The position numbers and the translations under genes were made by a program. The notes beneath the pieces are model-generated. The model was not told the DNA's origin. It did not search any database and saw only the letters and a list, made by a program, of their open reading frames with translations. Shown piece by piece: positions 19,419 through 28,147 of a stretch of DNA of 28,147 bases (positions are counted from its first letter, which is position 1; each line of letters opens with the position of its first letter). The stretch comes from Terfezia claveryi (lineage: Eukaryota > Ascomycota > Pezizomycetes > Pezizales > Pezizaceae). The DNA lies in contig WHUX01000430.1 of the NCBI GenBank assembly GCA_015179025.1, positions 1 to 28,147 of the forward strand. Direction: 5' to 3'.

Positions 19419-20879
19419 TGTTACGGGGGCCCTATTGACTGATAGCACTCTTGCAACTATTAGGACGGCCGTAATTTGCTGCCGCAACGATATCTATTCC
19501 GCAACACAGAATATCAATCCTATAGCAGTAAAGTTCAATCCAACTATAGTCCCTCACGACGGATCTTATTACGCAATACAAAATAAATCCTATGTTGCTT
19601 GAACGTAAAGTTAACTCAATACTTAGAACTTTGTAGGCTTCGTGTACTCAAGGTGCTCTTGCTTTCGAATACTCGCTAGTGGTAGAATAAATTCAACCGG
19701 AACTACTTGCACTATTTATATCCTGTAGTGTTTGTAGATATTCTTATGATAAAAATATTTTATAAAACGCGGGCCTACCTGTCACCTTGGAATTTCTTCC
19801 TAAGTGTTATGCCATCCACACCTTTGTTAATACAGTTGCTATCTGCACTTATTGTCACAGGTTGCTAACCTGAACATAGAGTTTATTTCCATGTCTGCAT
19901 GTTATATGTACTTCGCTTATAGCTTGCTTATCCCATTAAAGAATACTTAGCCGAGACAACTAAATTCAATCTCAGATATGTTACCAATCCCCGATACTAT
20001 CGAATTTCCTCCGACAATATCCGAAGTTATCTATTTGTGTTTCCGGCAATATTCACTTAATAGTGTCTAGTGTCCATTGAAAATAATTTTCAACTGCACA
20101 TAACTCTATGAATAGAGAACCGTGGGTCACAAGTAGATTACCATTGGAAAGGTATCAACGCATAGAAGATTATAGAATCTTAGTTCATCTCGATACCTAA
20201 ATTATTCATGGAGCTATTACCAATAATAGGTAAACCTCCTCGTAGACTTATTGACCATGTTAAAAGTCTTATATCTCCACGAGTTTTACTCCTGATCATA
20301 AAAAGGATTGCAGAAGTGGAATCAGGACGAGGAGTAGGCCTAGATAGAACCTTGAAACATTCAATTCAGAGAACTTTATGTTTTGGCCCTACCTTTGGCC
20401 TCTGTCCTGGGCGCACTCCCTTATAGTGTCACCGGACGCACTTTGGTCTAAAGTGCGCCCTTATGGCTTTATTTTTTTATTTATTTTTACCGATTATTTT
20501 CCTGCAGTTCAGGGTAATAATTCAATATTCAGGGTAACGCCAAGACTTCAGGGTAACGCTAATATATAGCTAGCATATATATATATGCATATAGTTAGCA
20601 TATTAATCGAGTATAACTATTGAACCATTAATCGGATACTTATGAAACTTGAACCGTAGCTCCCTCAAGGGTCTATGGACGTTTCATAAGGGTCTTAACC
20701 ATCCAGGATAATTATTAACCAATCCGAGGTTATACCCGTTTCATATACTTAACTCTAATAGATAAGTATTAGAAACATTTGCACCATACTACTAAGAGTG
20801 TACCTAGAGCTCATATGGTCGAGGGTCGTTTTATAAGGGCCCAAGTACCTTTGGTAGGGCTGGATGTAACCCCGTGACA
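19419..20879 (-). mobile_element. Element C 3' LTR
   Basis: This is a 1461-bp family-I LTR in reverse orientation, bounded by TGTTACGGGG at 19419 (one C-to-T in the terminal motif) and CCCCGTGACA at 20879. It belongs to the A/C/D subfamily and has a slightly longer AT run near 20570-20590. The outer flank GCAAG (19414-19418) is the candidate target duplication. Its partner is not in the window. Confidence 0.93.
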
Positions 20880-20920
20880 GTGCCTCCCCCCTTAAGGTTC
20901 TTGTCCGCAAGAATCTAATG
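20880..20920 (-). promoter_or_regulatory. Element C polypurine tract and adjacent hairpin
   Basis: On the minus strand AAGGGGGGAGGCAC abuts the LTR, matching the B tract. Upstream of it the B-type hairpin is kept, with one G-to-A mismatch at the base of the stem. Confidence 0.75.
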
Positions 20921-21123
20921 GATCATGCAATCAAAATCATTATTGCTACTAATAACAATGGATGGGGCTTGAGGACCAGTCCTCATATACAACAGCCAAA
21001 ACATAGCTGCGTACGTCTCTTTGCACCCCTGGGACAATATGGCATAAGAAATACAGGTAAAACAAAAACGTAAAGATAATTCAAAAAACCTAATGCCTAA
21101 TAATAGGAAAAAAAGAAAAATCC
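20921..21123 (-). other. Element C 3' untranslated internal region
   Basis: This is homologous to 16937-17144 of B. It contains the palindrome GAGGAC-CA-GTCCTC at 20971-20984 and an A-rich stretch on the plus strand (21057-21121). No gene is supported. Confidence 0.75.
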
Positions 21124-23955
21124 TCACAAGATAACATCAGGGTCCAGAGGCTTACGAGGATTATCCAGATGGAATTTTCGAATTAAATCGGCTGCTCCAT
21201 CCTTCAGGTTCTTATATGGTTCCTATGTGTCGTCATCAGGACCGTAACCCTTCCAAGAGACTAAATACATAACCTATCCCTTCCTGAGCTCACTCGTTTT
21301 AACCTTTTCCACTTGGTATTCCTATTCTTCGAGGTCGACTGGAGGGGGTCTTGGTGAGCATCTGCCGGCAATCATATTAAGGTGGTAGGGTTCCAACAAA
21401 CTAATATGAAAAACTGGGTGAGTTTTGTCTGTACTTGGGGGAAGCTCTAACTCATAGGCATAAGTGCCAATAAGCCGTTTAATTCTAAACTTTCATTGTA
21501 ACTTATAGTCAAGCTTCTTGGTCGGACGCGTTGTTTTGATGTTCTTTGCGTTGACCATAACCCAATCTCCTACTTTGAATGTTGGTTCCTTCTTTGCTAC
21601 CTTGAGATTGTAGTATTTGGACATCCAGTCCTGCGCTGCCTTCATGTTTTCCCTCATAGCCTCTCTCATTGCATCTAAGGTTTCAACTGTCTTGACTGCC
21701 TCAGGGTTGTTCGATTCAGTTGAGGCTTCGGTTGGGTTCTGGAAATTATGATCTGGGTGTTGAGCAATGTGGGAAGAATGGTATGAGTTTAGTACTAGAG
21801 TAGACAGTGTTATTATAACAGAACTCGGCAAATGGTAATAACTCGACCCAGTCATCCTAATCCCAACAGCAATACGTCCATAGATAATGCTCAAGGATCT
21901 GGTTGACTCTTCAGTTTGACCATCAGTCTGGGGGTATATGCCAAGGACTTATCCAACTCAACTCCTAATAACGCATTACCTCCATCCAAAACGAACTTGT
22001 AAACACCGAATCCTGATCCGAAACAACCCTCTTTGGTAATCCATGCAGCCTCCAAACCTCCTTGACAAATATCCCAGCTAACTCTTTTGCCTTCCGGTTC
22101 TTTAAGGGAATGAAATGTGACATCTTAGTAAACCTATCAACAATAACCCAGATCTGATTATACCCTTTAGCTGGTAGTAAATCAGTAATGAAATCCATCG
22201 AAATATGTTCCCACAGCCTGTAGGGGATTGGATAGGTACGAGCTTGCCATATTTCTTGTATCTTACAGTCTTGTTTCTTTGGCAAGCATCACATGTGCGA
22301 ACGTAGTTTCGTACCCAGTCTTCCATATTAGGCCAGTAGTAATTTCGTTTCATAGCTCGAGGGTTTTGTCACATCCGAAATGACCTGCAACTTTAGCATC
22401 ATGACACTGGAAAGCCACTTTCAACTTAAGGGAGTTGTTGTCAGGTATATATAGGCGATGTTCACAGGTTACCATGTCATCTTATAAACCGTAATGATCA
22501 AGTCCAGGGTACTCCTTGCCAAACTTCAACGCGTTCCGAATCCCTAACTACTTGTCATCCTTGAGGCCAGCCTCTTGGATCTCTTTTGACCAACTTGATT
22601 CTTCCGTTTGTGAGGCCTTCACTGCCATAATACAGCGCATTACTAGACTCTCCTCACTTGTTCCTAGTTGGAATTGACCAGGCTTGAACATCCGAATCGT
22701 GTGGTCCTGCTTCTCTCCCCCTCCTTCGAGGTCAGGATCAACCTGATGAGAAAGTGCATCTGCTTTGCCATTTTTATCACCTGGGTAGTAGATGATTCTA
22801 AAATTAAACTGGCTTAGTATTTCCGCCCATCTGGCCTGCCTTTGATTGAGTATCTTAGTGGAATTAAAGTACTCAAGGTTCTTGTGATCCGTATACACAT
22901 TATCTCCTCCGGGGCACCCATGAGAAAATGTCTCCATTCCTGGAAACAATTAACAATTATGACCATCTCTTTGTCATGGACATCGTAATTAAGTTCTGCT
23001 GGGATAAAGCGTTTCGAATCGTACACACTGGGTGCCAACGACCATCTGGTTCTTTTTGGGATAGAATACCAGCTTTCGCTAGATCAGACCATCTTCTCAT
23101 CATTTTTGTCTTCTGAGTGATAATGGCATAGTATTGGAGCAGTGGTGAACCTATATTTCAACTCATCGAAGGCCTGTTGACACTGCTGTGTCCAGTTCCA
23201 AGGAACTCCATTGTGGTTAGTGTCTGAATTGGCAAAGCCAAACTACTAAAGCCTTGAATAAACCGGCATAGAAATTAGCAAATCCAATAAACCTCTGACT
23301 TCTTTGACGTTCCGAGGAGCCTGCCAGGCGAGGATATCCTCGACTTTCTTCTGCCCTATTTGTATCCCCTTTGTACCTACTTTAAATCCCACGAATTCGA
23401 CTTCTGGGACATGGAAGATACACTTGTCTATGTTGACACAAAGGTTATTCTCCGTTAGTTTTTGCAGCACCCAACGGAGAGCTCGACATGTTCTTCCTCT
23501 GTTTGGGTATAAATAGGATATCATCAATGTATACAACTATTCCTCGGTCAATTCGTTCTGATAGAATATAGTTAACATGTCACTAGAAAACAGATGGCAC
23601 ATTAGTTACCCAAAGGCATAACTGTATATTCGTATAAGCCATATCTTGTCTTGAATCTGTTTTCCACTCGTCTCCGCGCTATTCTGAGTAGGTTAAACCG
23701 AGTTTGAGATCGAGTTTGGAGAAAACCTGTGAAGTCCAACTTGTTCCATTAGGGTAGTCATAAGTGGTAGGGATACTTGTCTTTTTTGTTATGGCATTGA
23801 GCCCTCTATAGTTACGACTATTCTGAGCTTGCCATTTGGCTGTTTGGCGAAGAATATAGGAGGCCAGCACTGCTTTTGCTCGGTCTTATCTTGCCGTTGG
23901 AGCATCCATCTAGTATTCTTTGAGAAGCTCCAGTTCATCAGGGGAGAGGGAGTAT
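21124..23955 (-). pseudogene. pol: Element C pol: RT, RNase H, integrase, chromodomain; 5' end lost at D
   Basis: This is the 3' two-thirds of pol, read right to left from the RT N-terminus at 23955 to TGA at 21124-21126. RT has FFAKQPNGKLRIVV, KLDLKLG and YIDD (about 23520-23531). RNase H is around 22740-23130 ([17 protein letters not shown]). The integrase zinc domain is around 22290-22420 (CDACQRNK) and the core around 21890-22240 (MDFITDLLPAKGYNQ, VVSDQDS, QTDGQTE), followed by a GPY/F-like region and the chromodomain (about 21130-21330). Multiple one-base indels split it into short frames. The chromodomain Trp of DDTWEPY is TAG (21223-21225). Upstream pol, gag and 5' LTR are absent, interrupted by element D at 23956. 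Confidence 0.93.
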
Positions 23956-24276
23956 TGTCACGGGGTGACATCCAGCCCTACCAAAGGTACTTGGGCCCTT
24001 ATAGAACGACCCTAGAATCTATATGAACTCTAGGTACACTCTTAGCAGTGTGGTGCAAACGTTTCTAATACTTATCTATAAGAGTTAAGTATATGAAACG
24101 GGTATGAACCTCGGATGGTTTATAATCATCCTAGATGGTTAAGACCCTTATGGAACGTCCATAGACCCTTGAGGGAGCTACGGTTTAAGTTTCATAAGAA
24201 TCCGATTAACGGTTCAATAGTTATACTCAGATTAATATGCTGACTATATGCATATATATGCTAGCTATATTAGCTG

Positions 24277-24325
24277 TTACCCTGAAGTCTTGGCGTTACC
24301 CTGAATATTGAATTATTACCCTGAA
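24277..24325 (+). promoter_or_regulatory. Three phased TTACCCTGAA decamers in U3
   Basis: Identical decamers lie at 24277-24286, 24296-24305 and 24316-24325, spaced 19 and 20 bases, about two helical turns. They lie about 790 bases upstream of the TATA box. Inferred: a binding array for a host transcription factor. Confidence 0.5.
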
Positions 24326-24373
24326 CTGCAGGAAAATAATTCGGTAAAAATAACTAAAAAAATGAAGGACCGA

Positions 24374-24425
24374 GGGCGCACTTTAGACCAAAGTGCGTCC
24401 GGTGACACTATAAGGGAGTGCGCCC
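24374..24425 (+). other. Competing hairpins in U3
   Basis: CGCACTTT (24377-24384) pairs with AAAGTGCG (24390-24397) over a 5-nt loop. Alternatively GGGCGCAC (24374-24381) pairs with GTGCGCCC (24418-24425). The two helices exclude each other. The motif is present in other LTR copies, decayed in A. Confidence 0.6.
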
Positions 24426-25110
24426 AGGACAGAGGCCAAAGGTAGGGCCAAAACATAAAGTTCTCCGAATTTAATGTTTCAAGGTTCTATCTAGGCCTAC
24501 TCTTCGTCCTGATTCCATTTCTGCAATCCTTTTATGATCGGAGTTAAACTCATGGAGATATAAGACTTTTAATATGGTCATATAGGTCCACGAGGAGGTT
24601 TACTTATTATTGGTAATAACTCCATGAATAATTTGGGTATCGGATAAACTAAGATTCTATAATCTTCTATGCGTTGATACCTTTCCAATGGTAATCTACT
24701 TGTGACCCACGGTTCTCTATTCATAGAGTTATGTGCAGTTGAAAATTATTTTCAATGGACACTAGACACTATTAAGTGAATATTGCCGGAAACATAATTA
24801 GATGCCTTCGGATATTGTCGGATGGTAATTCGATAGTATCGGGGATTGGTAACGTATCTGGAATTGAATTTAGTTGTCTCGGATAAGAATTCTTTAATGG
24901 GATAAGCGAGCTATAAGCGAAGTACGTATAACATGCAGACATGGGAATATTCTCTACGTTCGGGTTAGTAACCTGTGACAACGAGTGCAGATAGCAACTG
25001 CATTAACAAAGGTGTGGATGGCATAACACTTAGGAAGAAATTCCGAGGTGACAGGTAGGCCCGCGTTTATAAAATATTTTTATCATAAGAATATCTACAA
25101 ACACCGCGGG

Positions 25111-25118
25111 ATATAAAT
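25111..25118 (+). promoter_or_regulatory. TATA box of element D LTR
   Basis: ATATAAAT is the only such motif in the last 350 bases of the LTR and is kept in the other copies. The predicted RNA start is about 85 bases downstream. Confidence 0.55.
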
Positions 25119-25218
25119 AGTGCAAGTAGTTCCGGTTGAATTTATTCTACCACCAGCGAGTATTCGAAAGCAAGAGCACCTTGAGTACACGAAGCCTACA
25201 AAGTTCTAAGTCTTGAGT

Positions 25219-25346
25219 TAACTTTACGTTTAAGCGACATAGGATTTATTTTGTGTTGCGAAATAAGATCCGTCGTGAGGAACTACTGTTGGACTAAACT
25301 TTACTGCTATAGGATTGATATTCTGTGTTGCGGAATAGATATCGTT
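25219..25346 (+). repeat. Imperfect tandem duplication with paired stem-loops in R/U5
   Basis: Two related units (about 25219-25273 and 25294-25346) share ACTTTAC, ATAGGATT and TGTGTTGCG. In each, TGTGTTGCG is the loop of a hairpin with different stem bases: GGATTTATTT with AAATAA-G-ATCC (25242-25271), and TATTC with GAATA (25319-25337). They lie in the predicted RNA leader. Confidence 0.55.
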
Positions 25347-25415
25347 GCGGCAGGAAATTACGGCCGTCCTAATAGTCGCAAGAGCGCTATCAGTCAATAG
25401 GGCCCCCGTGACATT

Positions 25416-25424
25416 ACTTTGTAG
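25416..25424 (+). promoter_or_regulatory. Putative self-priming primer-binding site of element D
   Basis: ACTTTGTAG, 2 nt past the LTR, is the exact reverse complement of CTACAAAGT at 25196-25204. Confidence 0.55.
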
Positions 25425-25464
25425 CCAGTGATTCTCGTTATCATTTGCTATATACTCTCAAATC

Positions 25465-27559
25465 ATGTCTAGTTCACAGACACCAAGAGGGCCTCGCCAG
25501 CCCTACCAACCCCTAACGTTCCCAGATGTCACACCCCGTGCCATCACACAAAGACCTCACAATCTTCCACAGTCGGATACTGATACGGAAGATGATCTCA
25601 TTGACATCCCAATGGAGGATATCCTATCTCGTGGGATAGAATCCTCCAGACATCCCATATATAGTCCGATGAACTACAATCATTCCCGCCTGGATTAATC
25701 GATCGATTTGGCCTACCTCCCGAAGACCACCTCGACGAACAAACAGCAATGCCTCTTCCCAACGCCATCCCGCACAACCTCCACTACGTCCAATTCGACC
25801 CCCTCGTACAGGACTAAGCCAACAAGAATATGACGAATTATTGGCTAGAATAGTTCGTGATGGAGCCACAGAATTCGAACGGCAACGAGCTGAAATTATG
25901 AACCTTACAGAAGGTCTAAATGCCCAGGCTAGTTTTCTAAAACAAGCCAAGAAGCTCACACAATGTATTCAATGGTGCGAAAGCTACTTATGATGATCTA
26001 AAGTTACTGCGACAGCAAGTAACTGAAGAAGTAGCTGCCTTAAAAGGACAAACTGATGGGCAAGAAGACGCAGTTAAGAGGCTAACAGTTTCCATTAAGG
26101 AAACTTAGAAATCCAATGGCAAGAGCTGACCAAAAAGCTCAAGGAGGACACGGAGGCGATAATTGATGCAGCTAAGGTGGAGTTCGATGGTATCAAGGCA
26201 GATGTTGGCAAGCTGAACGATTGGGCACAGAAAGCGATTAAACAAGAACAGGATGATCGTATTCGCAGTTGTGAGACTAATAAGGAATCGGTAGAAGAAC
26301 TATCTCGCCGGATTCAAACTCACAAACGAAAGCTCAAGGACCTACAAGAGCAGCCACTTGGCCAACAACGCCCACAAAAACGAACTCGATCAATTGATGA
26401 TGATATCGAAGATTTCATTATCCGTGGTACTCGGACAGGTCCAGTACCACCTCCACCACCTCCACCTCCACCTCCACCACCTCCAGTCCAGAAAACCCGG
26501 TCCTTTCTGACAAGAAAGAACCCCGAAACCTCCCCTTACCTCCGAAGTTCGATGGAACTTCAAGCAAGCTGAAGGAATTCCTAATGAAGGTAGATCACAC
26601 CTTTGAACGCATGCCGCTAACCTATTCTACTCATAGCGAAAAAATCTTGTTTGTAGCGGATCTACTTACAGGAGGTGCGAGCACCTGGTATTATGCAAAC
26701 CAACACAAGCGAACACCAGATGCCAACTCCGGATGGGTTGAATGGGACACGTTTAATGTCTTTAAACGTGAATTCATAAACGCACACCAGAACCAGCATG
26801 AGAAGCGAGATGCAAAGGTCTCCCTCCAAAAGGAATTCCAAAGAAAGGTGAGTTGATGAAAGATTTCATCGCTCGTGTCAGGGTTCATCAGTTGGTAGCG
26901 GAACTACCACGGGAACAGCTCTGGGAGCACCTGATTAGTGCTATTCAGCCTGAGACTCGGGCCCATATGGTCCGAGTCAGTACTGACAAAGACATTCTCG
27001 ATAAAGTGCCAGCAAGTACAGAAATGTGCTTTCAGGCAATTGCTAATGCCGGGTCTCAGGTTGAGTATGAGAAGGTTAGGGAGGCACATGCACAGAGCCA
27101 GTTCCGTCAAAAAGAACAGGCTGCTGGTGCGAAAAAGGAGGTACCCAACACTCCCAAGACCGCTGAAAAGAAGTCCGAAAACCTCAAAGACCGAATTTCT
27201 AAGCCAAAGCAAAAGGCAAAAACCAAGCCTGATGCTAAGGCTAAATCCAAATCCGATACCCCTTCCAAGAAAGCCAAAGAGCCTGGCCAAGATAGCGTTA
27301 CATATGCTATGAGACAGGCTCGGAAGAAGGACGGACAGTGCATCAAGTGTGGGGACAAAACTCACATGATGGGTGACTGTTCAATCGGTTGGAAGGTTAC
27401 GGATGAGACAAAGGCAAAGGGAAAGGGTAAAGGAAAGGAGGAAGCTAAGAAAGTGGCGACAGTGTCTGCAGGAGCGGCTGTAGCAACGCCACTTGAGGTT
27501 CAGTTTGGGCATATGTGAGCGAGGATGAGTTGGATTATGGGGAGAATTCGGACTGTTAG
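25465..27559 (+). CDS. gag: Element D gag, about 700 codons, with one-base gaps
   Basis: This is the best-preserved gag. The ATG at 25465 is shared by all copies and comes 51 nt after the LTR. Regions: a Pro/Arg/Ser-rich N-terminus, a Glu/Lys-rich likely coiled coil (about 25980-26380), a run of 13 prolines (26447-26485), a Ty3-type capsid domain (KFDGTSSKLKEFLMKVDHTF at about 26545, TWYYANQHKR, then ARVRVHQLVAELPREQLW), a Lys-rich basic tail, and a CCHC knuckle (CIKCGDKTHMMGDC, CX2CX4HX4C, near 27343-27384). Against A and B about eight single bases are missing (near 25667, 25718, 25947, 25965, 26103, 26500, 26840, 27514). Allowing for these, there is no nonsense codon before TAG 27557-27559 and the length is a whole number of codons. 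As written it is frameshifted, either by real decay or by sequencing error. Confidence 0.88.
26447..26485 (+). repeat. CCA/CCT run encoding 13 prolines in gag
   Basis: A 39-base CCW tract lies between the coiled-coil region and the capsid domain of Gag. The B copy has a closely similar run, and in A it is interrupted by a Ser codon and followed by Gln. It probably serves as a stiff linker and is prone to length change. Confidence 0.85.
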
Positions 27560-27600
27560 GGATGCGGGCTATCTAGTACGTCGGGTCGGATAGTCTCGCA
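27557..27600 (+). promoter_or_regulatory. Gag UAG with downstream stem-loop: candidate readthrough signal
   Basis: TAG at 27557-27559 is followed after 3 nt by TGCGGGCTATC (27563-27573), which pairs with GATAGTC-T-CGCA (27589-27600): 11 pairs with one G-U and one bulged T, and a 15-nt loop. Pol is open in the same frame beyond the stop. This arrangement suggests suppression of UAG to make Gag-Pol, as in gammaretroviruses. Confidence 0.55.
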
Positions 27601-28147
27601 GGATTGGTTTTCTATTTGTGTTATAAGGAATGGCATCTCTGTTGGCAGTTGGAAGGAGGAACATGAAGGGGAACCTATGGATATTGACCCGGTTTTGATT
27701 AGTTCTGTTTCTCGCAATTTGTCTTCTTCTGCTATTTCTTCTCTTTCTTCATCAAATAAAAACGCAAAAAAAGGGACAAAAAGAAAAGCTGATGATGAGG
27801 TGGCTCCTCATATTGGCGCACTCGAAAAAAGACCACGAAAGGTGGCGGTGCCGGATATTTCATTGGATGGAATTAAGGATCTCTCTTTGGCAGGAAAATC
27901 GGGTGCGAAGGTATTGAAGCGTGAAGGACTGAAATTTCTTATCTCTGTTAAGTTATCTTGGATGTACGGAGGAAATAAACGCGAAATTTCCATTAATGCT
28001 TTGGTTGATACTGGCGCAGAAGCTACGATTTTTGATTCTTCTTTCGTTGAACAGATGATGCTGCCTTGGTTAAGAGGGAGAAAAGACTGAGATTAGAGAG
28101 CGCCAACGGCTCGATTCTCAAGAGGTCTGGCACAGTGCAGTTCAGAA
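27560..28147 (+). CDS. pol: Element D pol N-terminal part with protease (runs off the window)
   Basis: This frame is open directly after the gag TAG, with no ATG until 27677 (MDIDPVLISSVSRN), which supports expression as a Gag-Pol fusion. A Ser-rich then Lys/Arg-rich spacer (KKGTKRKADDE) leads into the protease domain with an intact DTGA motif (ALVDTGAEATIF, near 28007-28020). One base is missing near 28068 (GGG reads GG), ending the written frame at 28090. The remainder of pol and the 3' LTR lie beyond 28147. Confidence 0.9.

Larger units (their letters stand above)
23956..25413 (+). mobile_element. Element D 5' LTR
   Basis: This 1458-bp LTR has perfect 10-bp inverted ends (TGTCACGGGG...CCCCGTGACA) and is inserted in C pol after AGTAT (23951-23955). 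It is the best copy for reading the LTR. Three TTACCCTGAA decamers lie at 24277, 24296 and 24316, a hairpin at 24377-24397, a TATA box at 25111, the predicted RNA start near 25196, and two related stem-loops between there and the end. Confidence 0.95.

Noticed and set aside
20208..20569. Plus-strand ORFs of 63-72 codons within element C 3' LTR
   Set aside because: They lie in the reverse-oriented LTR, have no start context or domain, and are not kept in the other LTR copies.
24277..24325. TTACCCTGAA repeats considered as telomere-like sequence
   Set aside because: The fungal telomere unit is TTAGGG/CCCTAA; these decamers differ and are spaced by unrelated sequence inside a U3.

Overview
The window is a stack of nested long-terminal-repeat retrotransposons. 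I find no intact host gene and no tRNA, rRNA or CRISPR. The dominant family is a Ty3/gypsy chromovirus with a ~1.46 kb LTR. Gag carries a CCHC zinc knuckle, followed by pol in the order protease, reverse transcriptase, RNase H, integrase (HHCC and D,D35E) and a C-terminal chromodomain. Element structure, chromodomain, apparent self-priming and C-to-T (RIP-like) decay all point to a filamentous ascomycete fungus. Species cannot be told from sequence alone.

Layout. (1) 1-4480 and 8148-8667: element A, plus strand: partial 5' LTR, gag, protease and the first half of RT. (2) 4481-8147: a minus-strand solo LTR inside A's RT with perfect 5-bp target duplications. It holds a plus-strand solo LTR (5090-7293), which in turn holds a solo LTR of a second family (6079-6817), so nesting is three deep. 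(3) 8668-18646: element B, the only copy with both LTRs, with another second-family solo LTR in its integrase (15093-15828). (4) 18647-19418: the only stretch that is not recognisably retrotransposon. It has a minus-strand coding remnant cut off by B's 3' LTR. (5) 19419-23955: the 3' half of element C on the minus strand. (6) 23956-28147: the 5' part of element D, plus strand, inserted in C and running off the window.

How the element works, read across copies. The U3 part of the LTR holds a TATA box and a phased decamer array. The predicted RNA start is complementary to a site 2 nt past the LTR, so reverse transcription is probably self-primed as in Tf1. Gag (700 codons once single-base gaps are counted) ends at one in-frame UAG kept in A, B and D. 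Pol (about 1310 codons) continues in the same frame, and a stem-loop lies just after the UAG, which points to stop-codon readthrough. A purine tract preceded by a hairpin abuts the 3' LTR.

No copy is intact as written. B's pol has seven nonsense codons, six explained by C-to-T changes. D has no nonsense codon apart from the shared UAG, only one-base gaps. I see nothing that looks like a wholly new system. The best leads are the UAG/stem-loop, the self-priming site, the U3 decamer array and the mismatched flanks of B.
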